NCBI RefSeq assembly: GCF_007990755.1
Contig: NZ_BJXA01000015.1
Span: 62,001-126,000, forward strand
Length of the DNA stretch: 64,000 nucleotides
Direction: 5' to 3'
From: Nocardia ninae NBRC 108245
GTDB taxonomy: Bacteria; Actinomycetota; Actinomycetes; Mycobacteriales; Mycobacteriaceae
Part shown: piece by piece, positions 1-8,125 of the stretch
Numbering within the stretch: position 1 is the stretch's first letter
How the letters are laid out: the number at the start of each line of letters is the position of its first letter
The notes under the pieces: generated by a model
What the model was told of the DNA's origin: nothing
The model's database searches: none
What the model saw: only the letters and a program-made list of their open reading frames with translations
Program-made: the position numbers and the translations under genes

Positions 1-297
1 CTCGCGTTTGGCATTCGGTTCGGCGAAGCCGTTGCTGCCGACATGACCGGCGGTGGACAGGGTCTGTTGCCAGGTGGCGCCACGCCGGGCACAGGCGACA
101 ACGTTCACGTCGGCGGTGCCGTAGTCGGTGGCGATGGCGAAGAGGACGGTCCTCGCTGACCCGGCCGGGTATCTCGACTGGCCGTTACTCAATGCCTGGC
201 AAGGATTGCCTGCGGCGGCGGCCGGGGGAGCGACGACGGTCAGCGCCGCGCACAGAAGGCAGGTCGCGAGAACCGCATTTCGCAGGCGCGCCGTAAT
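1..297 (-). CDS. L,D-transpeptidase (YkuD family), N-terminal part, apparent ATT start
   Basis: Reading leftward from 297 gives 99 codons without a stop, running off the window edge. The N-terminus is a classic export signal: arginines, then AVLATCLLCAALTVV, then an alanine-rich cleavage region near residue 29. The mature part ends with W..(12)..GHVGSNGF....KRE, the pattern that precedes GDG.TP.G in actinobacterial YkuD-type L,D-transpeptidases, which form 3-3 peptidoglycan crosslinks outside the membrane. The catalytic HxG/SxGC region lies beyond the window. No ATG, GTG or TTG is available at the expected place. A strong AGGGAGG (306-312) sits 8 nt before ATT at 297-295, so ATT is the probable start. 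Family assignment is by motif only. Confidence 0.55.
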   Translation of the reverse strand, partial: MTARLRNAVLATCLLCAALTVVAPPAAAAGNPCQALSNGQSRYPAGSARTVLFAIATDYGTADVNVVACARRGATWQQTLSTAGHVGSNGFAEPNAKRE

Positions 298-305
298 GTC
301 CTCGA

Positions 306-312
306 CCTCCCT
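306..312 (-). promoter_or_regulatory. Strong ribosome binding site before an ATT start
   Basis: AGGGAGG on the minus strand with 8 nt to the ATT codon at 297-295. It decides the start of the L,D-transpeptidase because no conventional start codon lies at a suitable distance. Confidence 0.5.
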
Positions 313-452
313 GAACGCTGGTGTCTCTAGCGAACGCCGAATCAGCAGCCTAGTGACCGATGTCTGCCCACCCCGGCGACTCGCCCAAGCCTCGCGACCC
401 GGCCGAAGTCGGACGGCTCAGCGGAGTTCGGCCATTCCGCCGCGCAATCGAC

Positions 453-477
453 AGTGTCTGGGTCAGAATCTGACACT
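453..477. promoter_or_regulatory. Nested palindrome upstream of the lipase gene
   Basis: AGTGTC at 453-458 pairs with GACACT at 472-477 and encloses TCAGA-A-TCTGA at 463-473. A further TCAGA follows at about 485-489. It lies 30 nt before the lipase start and is a candidate operator. No candidate binding protein is encoded next to it. Confidence 0.4.
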
Positions 478-507
478 AGTTGGTATCAGAAGTGGAGTGT
501 AGGGGTT

Positions 508-1464
508 ATGTCGTCATCCTCGAGGCCGCGCGGCTTTCGCAGAATGTCCACCGTTCTCGTGGCTGGGCTCATCGGTGTGCTCGGGGGAGTGTCGGTGCCC
601 GCCGGTGCGCAGCCGGTGGCTGAACTGCCGGTCGTGTACAGCACCCTGGCCGCGGTGGCCGCCTCGGTGCAGCAGCCCGGTGCCGCGCCTGCGGGAGCCA
701 ACGACTGGTCGTGCCGCAGCGAGCGTCATCCCGATCCGGTGGTGCTGGTACACGGCACCCACGCGAACATGATGGTCAACTGGAATGCGTTGTCGCCCTT
801 GCTGAAAAACAACGGCTACTGCGTATTCGCCCTCAACTACGGCGGACTGCGGTTCGGGCAGATCGGCGGCACCGCCGACGTGCGCGCCTCCGCCGCCGAA
901 CTCGGCGACTTCGTCGACCGGGTCCTGGCTGCCACCGGCGCCGAAAAGGTCGATCTGGTCGGCCATTCCCAGGGCGGGCCACTGATCCGCTACTACACCG
1001 GCATCCTCGACGGTGCCGGCAAGGTCCACGATGTAGTCGCTCTCGCGCCCACTTACCGTGGTTCCTCCGCCTTGGGGCTGGACCCCTGGATCGCGCAGAT
1101 GCGCTCGGCCGCACCGGAATTGGCGGCGCAACTCGACGCGCTCGACGCCGCCGCGATGCAACAGTTCCACAGCTCGCAGTTCATCACCGAACTCGACGCG
1201 CTACCCGACACTCAGCCCGGATTGCGTTACACCACAATCGTTTCCCGCTACGACATCGTCGCCACACCGATGCACGCCCAATTCCGGCACGGTCCAGATG
1301 CCCGCAACATTGTGATCCAGGATGTCTGCGCCAACGACTACACGGATCATCTCGCGCTCGCATACGACCGCAACGCATTACGCGAAGTACTCAACGCGCT
1401 GGATCCGCGATCTGCTGTCCCACCGGACTGTGCGGTGCCCACCTTGCCTTACCTGGGTGGGTAG
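508..1464 (+). CDS. Secreted lipase/esterase, alpha/beta hydrolase (Lipase_2-like)
   Basis: 318 aa from ATG 508, preceded by GGAG and AGGGG. Residues 1-34 form a signal peptide (RGFRR, then a hydrophobic stretch, then PAGA). The mature enzyme has the oxyanion-hole motif VLVHGTHANM near 79-88, the nucleophile elbow G-H-S-Q-G-G with Ser154, Asp249 and His281. This resembles secreted Streptomyces/Nocardia triacylglycerol lipases with the LVHGT.AN..NW and GYCVFALNYG pattern. Paired cysteines (69/105 and 273/308) probably make disulfides. It should hydrolyse acyl esters outside the cell. An upstream in-frame ATG at 454 is less likely because it would put 18 residues before the signal peptide. The stop is followed in the same frame by an unusual repeat. 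Confidence 0.85.
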   Translation: MSSSSRPRGFRRMSTVLVAGLIGVLGGVSVPAGAQPVAELPVVYSTLAAVAASVQQPGAAPAGANDWSCRSERHPDPVVLVHGTHANMMVNWNALSPLLKNNGYCVFALNYGGLRFGQIGGTADVRASAAELGDFVDRVLAATGAEKVDLVGHSQGGPLIRYYTGILDGAGKVHDVVALAPTYRGSSALGLDPWIAQMRSAAPELAAQLDALDAAAMQQFHSSQFITELDALPDTQPGLRYTTIVSRYDIVATPMHAQFRHGPDARNIVIQDVCANDYTDHLALAYDRNALREVLNALDPRSAVPPDCAVPTLPYLGG

Positions 1465-1490
1465 TCCGTCGCTACCGGCACCGTGGAAAT

Positions 1491-1690
1491 CGGCAGTGCG
1501 GCTGCGACGGCCCGTGGTATCGGCAGCGCGACTGCTACGGCCCGTGGTATCGGCAGCGCGGCCGCTACGGTCGCCGTGGCATCGGTAGCGCGATCGCTAC
1601 GCCCACCGTGGTATCGGCAGCGCGACTACTACGCCGACCCTGGAATCGGTAGCGCAATCGCTACTGCCTCCGTCGAAATCGGCGATGGCG
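1491..1690 (+). repeat. Degenerate tandem repeat, about 30-bp unit, after the lipase stop
   Basis: Units share GGTATCGGCAGCGCGACTGC followed by TACGGCCCGT and recur about every 30 bp, with later units degraded and of uneven length. In the lipase frame, directly after its TAG, the units read as repeated GIGSA(A/T/I)AT peptides up to about 1580. The same peptide reappears in another frame near 1590 and back in the first frame near 1650. The stretch belongs to no annotated gene. Confidence 0.75.
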
Positions 1691-1801
1691 ACCGCGTCCA
1701 GTGCGCTCGGCCCGCCGGTGATCTGAGGCACGCCGGGGGTCAACGGCGGCAGCCCGGCGACGATCACAGGATGATGGTGGGATGTCCGAGCGGGTGAGCG
1801 C

Positions 1802-2497
1802 ATGCGCGCATTTCTGATATTGATCGTCGTGCTGGCGATCGCACTGATCGTCGGCGACCGGGTCGCAGTCGCGATGGCGCAGAACGAGATCGGCCGCAAG
1901 GTCGCCGCCGACTACAACCTTGCGCAGCAGCCGAGCGTCGATATCGGCGGCTTCCCGTTCCTGACGCAGGCCGTCGACGGCAACTATCGCGACATCGACA
2001 TCCGGGTCGGCGACTGGAGCGGCCAGGGTCTCACGGTCCACAACCTCGATGTCACGCTGACGAACGTCGCCGCGCCGCTGAGTGATCTGCTGCAGAAACG
2101 CACGTCGAATCTTGTCGCGGCGGTGGCTACCGCGACGGCCGTGGTTCCCTACGACACTGTGCAGGGCTTCGCGCCTTCCGGAGTGGAGTCGATCTCCTAC
2201 AGCCCGGACGGTCTGCGCGTCACGGGCACATTCTCGGTGGAGGGCATCAGGGTGCCCGCCACGGTCATCGTCACGGTCGCACCAACCGACAACGGCATCG
2301 AGGTCACCCCGGTCTCGGTGCAGCACGCGGCAGGTGGACCGACGATTTCCCTGGCAATGCTGCGCCGAGCCCTCACCTTCACCGTGCCGCTACAGAAGCT
2401 GCCGCTGGGTGCGCGGCTGACGGCCATCCAACCGAGCGCCGAGGGACTCCAGGTGACCGCCACCGCCCACGACGTGCGCTTCTCCAACCTGGAGTGA
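1802..2497 (+). CDS. LmeA-like phospholipid-binding protein (DUF2993)
   Basis: 231 aa. An N-terminal hydrophobic segment (FLILIVVLAIALIVGD, residues 4-19) is an uncleaved anchor or signal. The rest matches the DUF2993 layout: IGRKVAADYNLAQQPSVDIGGFPF near 30-53, then repeated beta-rich blocks with D.DIRV and NLDVTLTNV. DUF2993 proteins such as mycobacterial LmeA bind phospholipid in the periplasm and support lipoglycan elongation; that role is transferred from the family. The ATG follows GAGCGGGTGAGCGC. The gene stands alone between the lipase-associated repeat and an SDR gene, in the same direction. Confidence 0.8.
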   Translation: MRAFLILIVVLAIALIVGDRVAVAMAQNEIGRKVAADYNLAQQPSVDIGGFPFLTQAVDGNYRDIDIRVGDWSGQGLTVHNLDVTLTNVAAPLSDLLQKRTSNLVAAVATATAVVPYDTVQGFAPSGVESISYSPDGLRVTGTFSVEGIRVPATVIVTVAPTDNGIEVTPVSVQHAAGGPTISLAMLRRALTFTVPLQKLPLGARLTAIQPSAEGLQVTATAHDVRFSNLE

Positions 2498-2618
2498 GCC
2501 GTATCTGCCTCGCGAAGTGATCTTGTCGGCCTGCTGTGTCCGGTCTCTCGACCGGTGTTGGGCTGTATGCCAGTGGCGTGTGAGGGCGGTGCAAGAGCTG
2601 GCTGTCAAGGTTGTTGGC

Positions 2619-3557
2619 ATGACGTGGCATACCGGCCGACAGGCCGAGGGGAAGACGATTCTGGTTACCGGTGCCAACGCAGGCATCGGATATTTCGTGG
2701 CCGAGCAACTCGCGGCCAGCGGCGCCGACGTGGTGCTGGGCTGCCGTGATACCGCCAAGGCAGACCTCGCGATGCGCGCCATCAAGGTTCGGGTGCCGGA
2801 CGCCCGACTGCGAGGGGTGCGCTTGGATCTGTCGGATCTGTCTTCGCTGCCCGCCGCCGTGGACGCTCTCGAAGCCGATCGTCTGGACGCGGTCGTCCTC
2901 AATGCCGGGATTCTGTTGTCGGGTCCCGATCGGCGGGTGAATGCGCAGGGGCACGAATTGATGTTTGCGACCAATTATCTGGGGCACTTCGCGCTGGTCG
3001 CTCATCTCGCGCCGATCCTGACCGCCACCGCGCACAGCCGGGTGATCACCGTGGGCAGTTTCGCCGCGCGGTCGGAACGGTTGGACCTCGCCGATCTGCA
3101 CTCCGAGCACGACTATCAAGCCAAGCGCACCTACGGACGATCGAAACTGGCCCAAATGCTTTTCGGCTTCGAACTGGACCGCCGCCTACGCTCCCACGGT
3201 TCCGATACCGCCGGCATCGTCGCCCATCCCGGCGGCGCACTGGACTCCCTGACCCCATCGCGCCCACCACTTTTCGTCCGCACCACCGCCCAGCACCTGC
3301 GCGGGTTACCCGCAGGACTAGTGCTGCACGGCAAGCACACAGCTGCCGAAACCATTGTCCGAACCGTCCTGGATCCGGAGATCACCGGCGGACAACTCTG
3401 GGGGCCACGGGTTTTCGGTCTCCGCGGCCGACCCCATCGGGAAACACCCCACCCCCACCTGGCCGACCCCGACACCGCCGCCGAACTGTGGGCCGCCAGT
3501 TCGGCACTCACCGGACTGGATCCGCTCGAGCGCCCAGTCGCACCGGCCCGACCATGA
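2619..3557 (+). CDS. SDR-family oxidoreductase, retinol-dehydrogenase-like
   Basis: 312 aa starting at MTWHTG. The cofactor loop TGANAGIG is near residues 17-24, the LDLSDLSSL segment near 69-77, NAG near 97-99, and the catalytic YGRSK near 172-176 after a VGSFAA serine segment. This layout is typical of the WW-oxidoreductase/retinol-dehydrogenase-like branch of NAD(P)-dependent short-chain dehydrogenases. An in-frame start at 2517 would add 34 residues unlike the family, so 2619 is preferred. The substrate cannot be told from sequence. It is separated by about 270 bp from the converging gene at 3829. Confidence 0.85.
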   Translation: MTWHTGRQAEGKTILVTGANAGIGYFVAEQLAASGADVVLGCRDTAKADLAMRAIKVRVPDARLRGVRLDLSDLSSLPAAVDALEADRLDAVVLNAGILLSGPDRRVNAQGHELMFATNYLGHFALVAHLAPILTATAHSRVITVGSFAARSERLDLADLHSEHDYQAKRTYGRSKLAQMLFGFELDRRLRSHGSDTAGIVAHPGGALDSLTPSRPPLFVRTTAQHLRGLPAGLVLHGKHTAAETIVRTVLDPEITGGQLWGPRVFGLRGRPHRETPHPHLADPDTAAELWAASSALTGLDPLERPVAPARP

Positions 3558-3828
3558 TCCGTGTCGGCCGTCTCGCCGCTAGCTCCGCGAGGTTGCGGTG
3601 GGGGAGGCGGCCGACGCCGGTCACGTCCGCTTCGGAAGGGACACATCACCGCGCGACGTTCGACACTGCCATCTTCGCGAAATCGTCTGACGGGCAACGG
3701 ATGCGGTCGTGGTCGGCTACCAGAAAATCGGCCACCAGCAGCAGATACCGGCCGCTCGGTGACGGCTCGGATCGACGATGCCGCCGCCCCGGCAACGGTG
3801 GGGCGACGGCAGCGCTATCGCAGTCATG

Positions 3829-4248
3829 TCAGCTCAGGGCTGCTCGCGCGATTTCGGCGTCTTGTTCGGGTGTGCCCCCGGAGACTCCGATGGCGCCGAT
3901 CAGTTGACCTGCGTCGTCGAGGATCGGCAAGCCGCCAGCCATGAGCAGTAGCCCACCGTTGAGGTGGTCGAAGTGTGGGACGGGCTGGTTCAGCTGTAGC
4001 GGGGTGTTCAATGCTTCGCTGGGAGCTTGGAATGTGACCGAGGTGCGGGCCTTGGCGACAGCGAGGTCGTTGGACGCCAGCCACGCGCGGTCCATGCGTG
4101 CGAATGCCACCAGGTTCGCTCCGGTGTCGAGTACGGCGAACACCGCACATAGGCCGAGCTCTTCGGCGGCGGTCCGGCCGCAGGTGATGAGTTGGTGTGC
4201 GTGGTCGAGACCGATCTGGGTGGTCGGGACATCCTGTGGTTCAGGCAT
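3829..4248 (-). CDS. GlcG/HbpS-family (heme-binding-like) protein
   Basis: 139 aa. Recognisable family blocks: VFAVLDTGANLVAFARMDRA near 37-56, LAVAKARTSVTF near 62-73, GGLPI near 104-108 and IGAIGVSGGTPEQDAEIARAAL at the end. GlcG/HbpS proteins are small and dimeric; some bind heme or corrinoids, others accompany catabolic operons without a defined reaction. The ATG lies inside the last codons of the preceding SDR gene (8-nt overlap), so the two are translationally coupled. Confidence 0.85.
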   Translation of the reverse strand: MPEPQDVPTTQIGLDHAHQLITCGRTAAEELGLCAVFAVLDTGANLVAFARMDRAWLASNDLAVAKARTSVTFQAPSEALNTPLQLNQPVPHFDHLNGGLLLMAGGLPILDDAGQLIGAIGVSGGTPEQDAEIARAALS

Positions 4249-5017
4249 TTTGGGTCCATTCCGTTTCCTGCCACTGCTTGGCCGCCGCGATGGTTTCCAG
4301 TGGCCGCATGGTGCGGTACGGGTGTTCGGCAGCGGGGATGATCTCGACCATCGCGTCGATCATTTCCTGCGGGTCGGCCTGGTCTGCGAGGCTGCCGGAG
4401 AAGTCGGGCATCGGCACGACGGCGGTGTCGGGGTTGTACCACTGCACGTAGCTCTCGGCACCGGTGTCGTTGAAGCCGGTCCCGAAGACGCCCGGGTTGA
4501 CCGTCGCCACCTTGACCCCGTGCGGTTCGAGTTCGGCTTTCATCGACCCCGCGATGGCCTCGATGGCGTGTTTGGTCGCGCAGTACGCGCCGAGGAACGG
4601 GACGACGAGGATGCCGCCCATCGATGAGGTCCACACGATCTTGCCGGACTTGCGGGCAACCATCTTCGGTGCGATGGCCTGAACCAGCTGCAAGTGCCCG
4701 AACACGTTGATGTCGAAGGACTCGCGTACCCGCTGCAACGGGATGTCGACGATGGAACCGCCCTCCATCACCCCGGCGTTGAGCACCAACACGTCCGGGT
4801 CGAAGGACCCGGCGTGTGCGATGTCGATGTCGTCGAGCAGGTTCAGCTTGATCACTTCCAGCGCGACGCCCGCGCCAGCGGCGTCAGCGCGCAGACTGCG
4901 AACCTGCGGCCACGTCTCGGCGGCGGCAACGACCTGGTGGCCCTGGCGAGCTAGCTCGAGCGCGGCTCCGCGGCCGAACCCGGAGCTGGCACCCGTGATC
5001 AGAATCTTCTGCGGCAT
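4241..5017 (-). CDS. SDR-family oxidoreductase
   Basis: 258 aa from ATG 5017, preceded by GGAGGG. TGASSGFGRG near residues 8-17 is the NAD(P) loop, NAG is near 85, a TSSMGG serine segment is near 133, and YCATKHA near 146-152 is the catalytic YxxxK. Such classical SDRs reduce or oxidise small carbonyl or alcohol substrates. It is followed by the overlapping GlcG/HbpS gene and is divergent from a TetR regulator, with palindromic sites between them, so TetR control of this pair is likely. An upstream in-frame start at 5131 would read through the operator region and is rejected. Confidence 0.85.
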   Translation of the reverse strand: MPQKILITGASSGFGRGAALELARQGHQVVAAAETWPQVRSLRADAAGAGVALEVIKLNLLDDIDIAHAGSFDPDVLVLNAGVMEGGSIVDIPLQRVRESFDINVFGHLQLVQAIAPKMVARKSGKIVWTSSMGGILVVPFLGAYCATKHAIEAIAGSMKAELEPHGVKVATVNPGVFGTGFNDTGAESYVQWYNPDTAVVPMPDFSGSLADQADPQEMIDAMVEIIPAAEHPYRTMRPLETIAAAKQWQETEWTQNA

Positions 5018-5029
5018 GAACCCTCCAAT

Positions 5030-5049
5030 GTAACTAGCCGGATATTTAC
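5030..5049. promoter_or_regulatory. Probable TetR operator, site 1
   Basis: A 20-bp imperfect palindrome, GTAACTAGCC/GGATATTTAC, is symmetric except for paired mismatches. It sits 12 nt upstream of the SDR start and shares GGATA(T/G)TTAC with site 2 on the other side of the intergenic region. Confidence 0.6.
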
Positions 5050-5083
5050 CTTCGCCACTGTGCCAGTCGCCGTCAGTAGTGTC

Positions 5084-5100
5084 AATAACTGGATAGTTAC
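5084..5100. promoter_or_regulatory. Probable TetR operator, site 2
   Basis: AATAACTGGATAGTTAC contains the arms AACT/AGTT around GGAT and repeats the GGATAGTTAC half-site of site 1. It is 24 nt before the TetR GTG start, which fits autoregulation. Confidence 0.55.
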
Positions 5101-5124
5101 GTTCGGAAGCAGTAGTGTGTCCCC

Positions 5125-5697
5125 GTGCCACCAGATGCTTCAGAGACCAAACGACGCATCCTGGCGGCGGCGCGCGCGGAATTCGCCCAGTTCGGCTTGG
5201 CCGGTGCCCGCATTGATCGCATCGCCGCCGAAGCCCACGCCAATAAGCGGTCGATCTACGTGCACTTCGGGCCCAAGGAGCACCTGTTCGACCTCGTCGT
5301 CGAGCGGGCGCTGACCGAACTGTCGGCTGCGGTCCCGTTCACTCCGGATGACCTACCGGGATACGGCGGCAGACTGTTCGATCACCTCTTGGCCGACCCG
5401 GCCGTCCTGCGGCTGTCGACCTGGGCGAATCTCGAACGGCCCGAGGCGAATTCCGGCGAGATCGGCGCTTACCGACCGAAGATCGCGGCACTGCGCGACC
5501 ACTTCGACGGAAACGCAATCGATCTGCTCGCGCTGACCCTCGGGCTCGTGACTGCCTGGTTCAACGCATCGCCGTCCCTGCAGTCCCTCGCCGCCGAAGA
5601 TCCATGGTCGCGCGAGCGACTCGAATCCCATCGCGACGCGATGGTCGCCGCGATCGCTGCGCTGTGCGCCGAAATCGGCCGGCCCCGCGACCGATAG
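5125..5697 (+). CDS. TetR-family transcriptional repressor
   Basis: 190 aa from GTG 5125. The N-terminal helix-turn-helix is typical: TKRRILAAARAEFAQFGLAG near 8-27, IDRIAAEAHANKRSIYVHFGPKEHLFDLV near 30-58. The C-terminal ligand-binding part is alpha-helical and resembles the TetR_C group found with SDR genes. It is divergent from the SDR + GlcG/HbpS pair. Two related palindromic sites between the start codons make it the likely local repressor, released by a small ligand related to the SDR substrate. Confidence 0.85.
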   Translation: MPPDASETKRRILAAARAEFAQFGLAGARIDRIAAEAHANKRSIYVHFGPKEHLFDLVVERALTELSAAVPFTPDDLPGYGGRLFDHLLADPAVLRLSTWANLERPEANSGEIGAYRPKIAALRDHFDGNAIDLLALTLGLVTAWFNASPSLQSLAAEDPWSRERLESHRDAMVAAIAALCAEIGRPRDR

Positions 5698-5740
5698 AAC
5701 GATCGCCCGCCGTCCATCGGCTGCCGTGCGAATGCTCCCG

Positions 5741-5815
5741 CATCGGCATTTGCGTGCGTTGGGAAGCCTTGCCGACCAACAAATCTGGACGCTCGACCAC
5801 CGCGCGCTCCGCGGC
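5741..5815 (+). repeat. Dispersed intergenic repeat, copy A
   Basis: Bases 5741-5799 are identical over 59 bp to 14363-14421. The following CGCGCGCTCCGCGGC (5801-5815) is also found at 37268-37282. It begins CATCGGCATTTGCGTGCGTT and lies between the TetR gene and a small hypothetical gene. Confidence 0.85.
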
Positions 5816-5983
5816 GTTACCGGGCATCCGGATGCGGTCCTCGGCCTTCAATGCTGGGACGACCGCGCCCACCCTGATCGACAATCCTCCCGAACACTCG
5901 CCCACGCCGAATGCTTCTGCACTGCAACGTCGTTGAGCCCTACCATGACTCCGAGACTATTGGCCCGACCCGAGGAGCGCTCC

Positions 5984-6373
5984 GTGAGCACCAGCGAGAC
6001 CGAGTCCAGCAGAAGCACGACCAGCGACGACACGCAAGAGGCTCCCGCAACCACCGACACCATCTCTAGCGGCATCACCCGTGGTGTTCAGCAAATTCCG
6101 GCCACAACGATTGAGGCGGAGCATGACCCCAGCGCCGCTGTCACCCGCGAGAAACTCCTGGTGGCTATCGGACGTGAAGCCGACTACCTCGCGGAGAACC
6201 GAGCAGGCAAGGCTTCCGAAGCGCTCGAAGAACTCGCCCGCGCCTTCGCGATCGTCGCTTCCTCGCCGACAACGATCCCCATACCGTCCGCAGGTGGAAC
6301 CGCGCCAGTCCCTCCGATTACCAGCCGGGGAGACACGTGGGGACTTAACGACATCGAACCTGAGTACCGCTGA
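5984..6373 (+). CDS. Hypothetical protein with Ser/Thr-rich N-terminus
   Basis: 129 aa from GTG 5984, which has a good AGGAG 6 nt upstream. The in-frame ATG at 5945 lacks one. Residues 1-50 are low-complexity Ser/Thr/Glu and probably disordered. Residues 52-88 form a likely amphipathic helix (SAAVTREKLLVAIGREADYL...ALEELARAFAIV). A short Pro/Thr tail ends DIEPEYR. There is no signal peptide or membrane segment. I do not recognise a family. It stands alone between repeat copy A and an intergenic gap. Confidence 0.5.
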   Translation: MSTSETESSRSTTSDDTQEAPATTDTISSGITRGVQQIPATTIEAEHDPSAAVTREKLLVAIGREADYLAENRAGKASEALEELARAFAIVASSPTTIPIPSAGGTAPVPPITSRGDTWGLNDIEPEYR

Positions 6374-6714
6374 GACGCATCGCATCGAACATCGTAGTGC
6401 CAGCGTTCACACACTCAGCTAGGCAGATATAGGCATACGGGCCACAGGCGGCGCCCCGAGATCTTCGGAGACCGTGGCCCGGTCAGGCTTCCCGACGACG
6501 CTCGCACATCGGCAGTTCCGGACGTTCGTCGGCGGTTCGGCCGAATGCTGATCATGGTCGGCCGACGCGCTGGCTGTTGGCCATGGGCGTGCACTGACTT
6601 GGCTTGTGTCCCAATCGGGTCGGCAGTCGTTAAGCGGGGGTGCCGGTCGTGGTTGGTGCAAAAACGGTTGCCAGTTCGGACCGTCTCGTATGGTCTGAGG
6701 CTTACCCTTGTTCG
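6374..6714. other. Intergenic region with repeat-family motif
   Basis: No gene is seen. CGGCAGTTCCGGACGTTCG (about 6510-6528) is a short motif also present near 9158, 27915 and, in part, 31789 and 7548. Confidence 0.5.
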
Positions 6715-7431
6715 ATGGGTACTCCGTCGGGATTGACGGTTTTGGTTGGGATACCGGGCGCGGCGGTCGCACTGATCTCGCTGTGGTCGGTGGTGCCGCT
6801 GACAAGATCTCGCATCCACTTGCATCGCGTGAAGGATCTAGCAGCTGTCATCTCGGCTACCGGCGCGGAGTGCCCAAAAGTCTTGCGAGAGAGCCTTGTT
6901 CGAGAATCGTATTGGGTAGCTGCCTACCGCTCGGTCCGCTACACACGGCAAGACAGGTCCGCCGTCAAATGGCTGCTGCTCGGCGCGATGTTGTCGTCGA
7001 TGGGGATGATCGTCGGCGTTGTCACGATCGGCGAACGTTACCCTTGGCTAGGACTCCCCTTCCTCCTCGGAGCCTATGTGCCTCCATTCTTTTTTCTGCC
7101 CCAAGCATTCGCGCTTTATCGATGGGTCGAAGTTCGTCGTGAGCTATACGCCTGTCTCGGCGGTCGTGCTGACATCCCCGCTATCCCGCGTCCGTCGCTA
7201 CTGCCGCTGATGATGCAAGCCCCTACCGATGACGATGTGAAGCGATGGTTCGACCTGACGTTTGGTGGGGCGCCACCGCTGAATCCGAAGAAGATTCAGA
7301 CCAACGACATGCTGCTGCTGAAGGCGCACGTCGCCGATTGGCTCGCACATGATCGGGCTCGATGGCCGGACAGGATCGCGTCCGAGCCGCGCGAGCGAGC
7401 AGAAGGGAAGGGCCGGAAATGGCCCATCTGA
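6715..7431 (+). CDS. Hypothetical membrane protein
   Basis: 238 aa. Three probable membrane segments: LTVLVGIPGAAVALISLWSV near 7-26, LLLGAMLSSMGMIVGVVTIG near 87-106 and LGLPFLLGAYVPPFFFLPQ near 112-130. About 100 soluble C-terminal residues follow, with a DDDVKRWFDLTFGG stretch and a basic tail. I recognise no family. Codon use looks less GC-biased than in neighbouring genes, which may hint at transfer. ATG 6715 is chosen because it precedes the first membrane helix. Confidence 0.55.
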   Translation: MGTPSGLTVLVGIPGAAVALISLWSVVPLTRSRIHLHRVKDLAAVISATGAECPKVLRESLVRESYWVAAYRSVRYTRQDRSAVKWLLLGAMLSSMGMIVGVVTIGERYPWLGLPFLLGAYVPPFFFLPQAFALYRWVEVRRELYACLGGRADIPAIPRPSLLPLMMQAPTDDDVKRWFDLTFGGAPPLNPKKIQTNDMLLLKAHVADWLAHDRARWPDRIASEPRERAEGKGRKWPI

Positions 7432-7648
7432 GCGACACCGGTGACCACTTGATATTCGGCAGTTCAGTGCGTTGCTGACGCTGTGACAGGCAAGCCCGTT
7501 GATCTTTGGGGCGTGCCGCGTGACCGGACTAGGCCGCGCACCACGCGGCAGATGCGGACGTTCCCGAACGCCCGGGTCGCGGCATTACAGTGCGTTGCCG
7601 ATGATGAGATGACTCCAGCCCATACGGTTCTCGCTGATGGCGGTTAGG

Positions 7649-8125
7649 CTAGCTCGGTAACGTACCCGACGGAGCGGGCCTTGTGAATCGGATGCCGTTG
7701 AACGTGTAGGTGCAGCACGCACACTGAGGGTCCAGACTCGATTCATTGATGTCCGGATTCACAATTTGCAGCGTTCCATCGGAGGCGACGTACAACCCGC
7801 TGTAATAGGTCGACTCACCGATCCGCACGTAATCCCGGCGGTCGGATTCCTGTACTGCCACTAGCCAATAAATCGGTTCACTCTGATCGAGCCGGGACTT
7901 GGCCTCCGCTAATGTCGCCGCCCAGCCCGAGCCGACCCGCGAGAGCAGAAATCGGAAAAGCGGCGTGTAATCACGGCCCCGGTCCGTTGCCCGCCCCATA
8001 CCCTCCTGCGTCACATCGGATTCCGCAGTCCGCTTGGTGTTGCGCCGATGCCGGTACTCACCACCGCGTGGACGCGACCCCCGAGCGGTGGTGTTGTCCT
8101 TCCGATACAGCGGCGGCTTGTCCAC
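7649..8125 (-). CDS. Conserved hypothetical protein
   Basis: 158 aa from GTG 8125. It has a characteristic arrangement: DKPPLYRK.N at the N-terminus, RGGEYRHRRNTKRT, DYTPLFRFLLSRVG near 53-66, then RDYVRIGESTYYSGLYV near 97-113 and a C-terminal CxCC. I recall proteins of this layout in many bacteria as an uncharacterised family, but no function is known to me. The basic N-terminus and two Cys-containing turns suggest nucleic-acid or metal binding, which is speculative. It is convergent with the preceding membrane-protein gene; the gap at 7440-7640 contains repeat-family motifs. Confidence 0.65.
   Translation of the reverse strand: MDKPPLYRKDNTTARGSRPRGGEYRHRRNTKRTAESDVTQEGMGRATDRGRDYTPLFRFLLSRVGSGWAATLAEAKSRLDQSEPIYWLVAVQESDRRDYVRIGESTYYSGLYVASDGTLQIVNPDINESSLDPQCACCTYTFNGIRFTRPAPSGTLPS

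Noticed and set aside
128-502. A 124-codon plus-strand frame at the window start
   Set aside because: It runs antisense to the L,D-transpeptidase signal peptide region and has no ribosome site or recognisable sequence.
1491-1690. The 30-bp repeats as a CRISPR array
   Set aside because: Units are contiguous and degenerate, without unique spacers, and no cas genes are present.
6081-6422. Plus-strand 113-codon frame overlapping the Ser/Thr-rich hypothetical gene
   Set aside because: No ribosome site and Arg-rich composition; the 5984 frame has AGGAG at good spacing.
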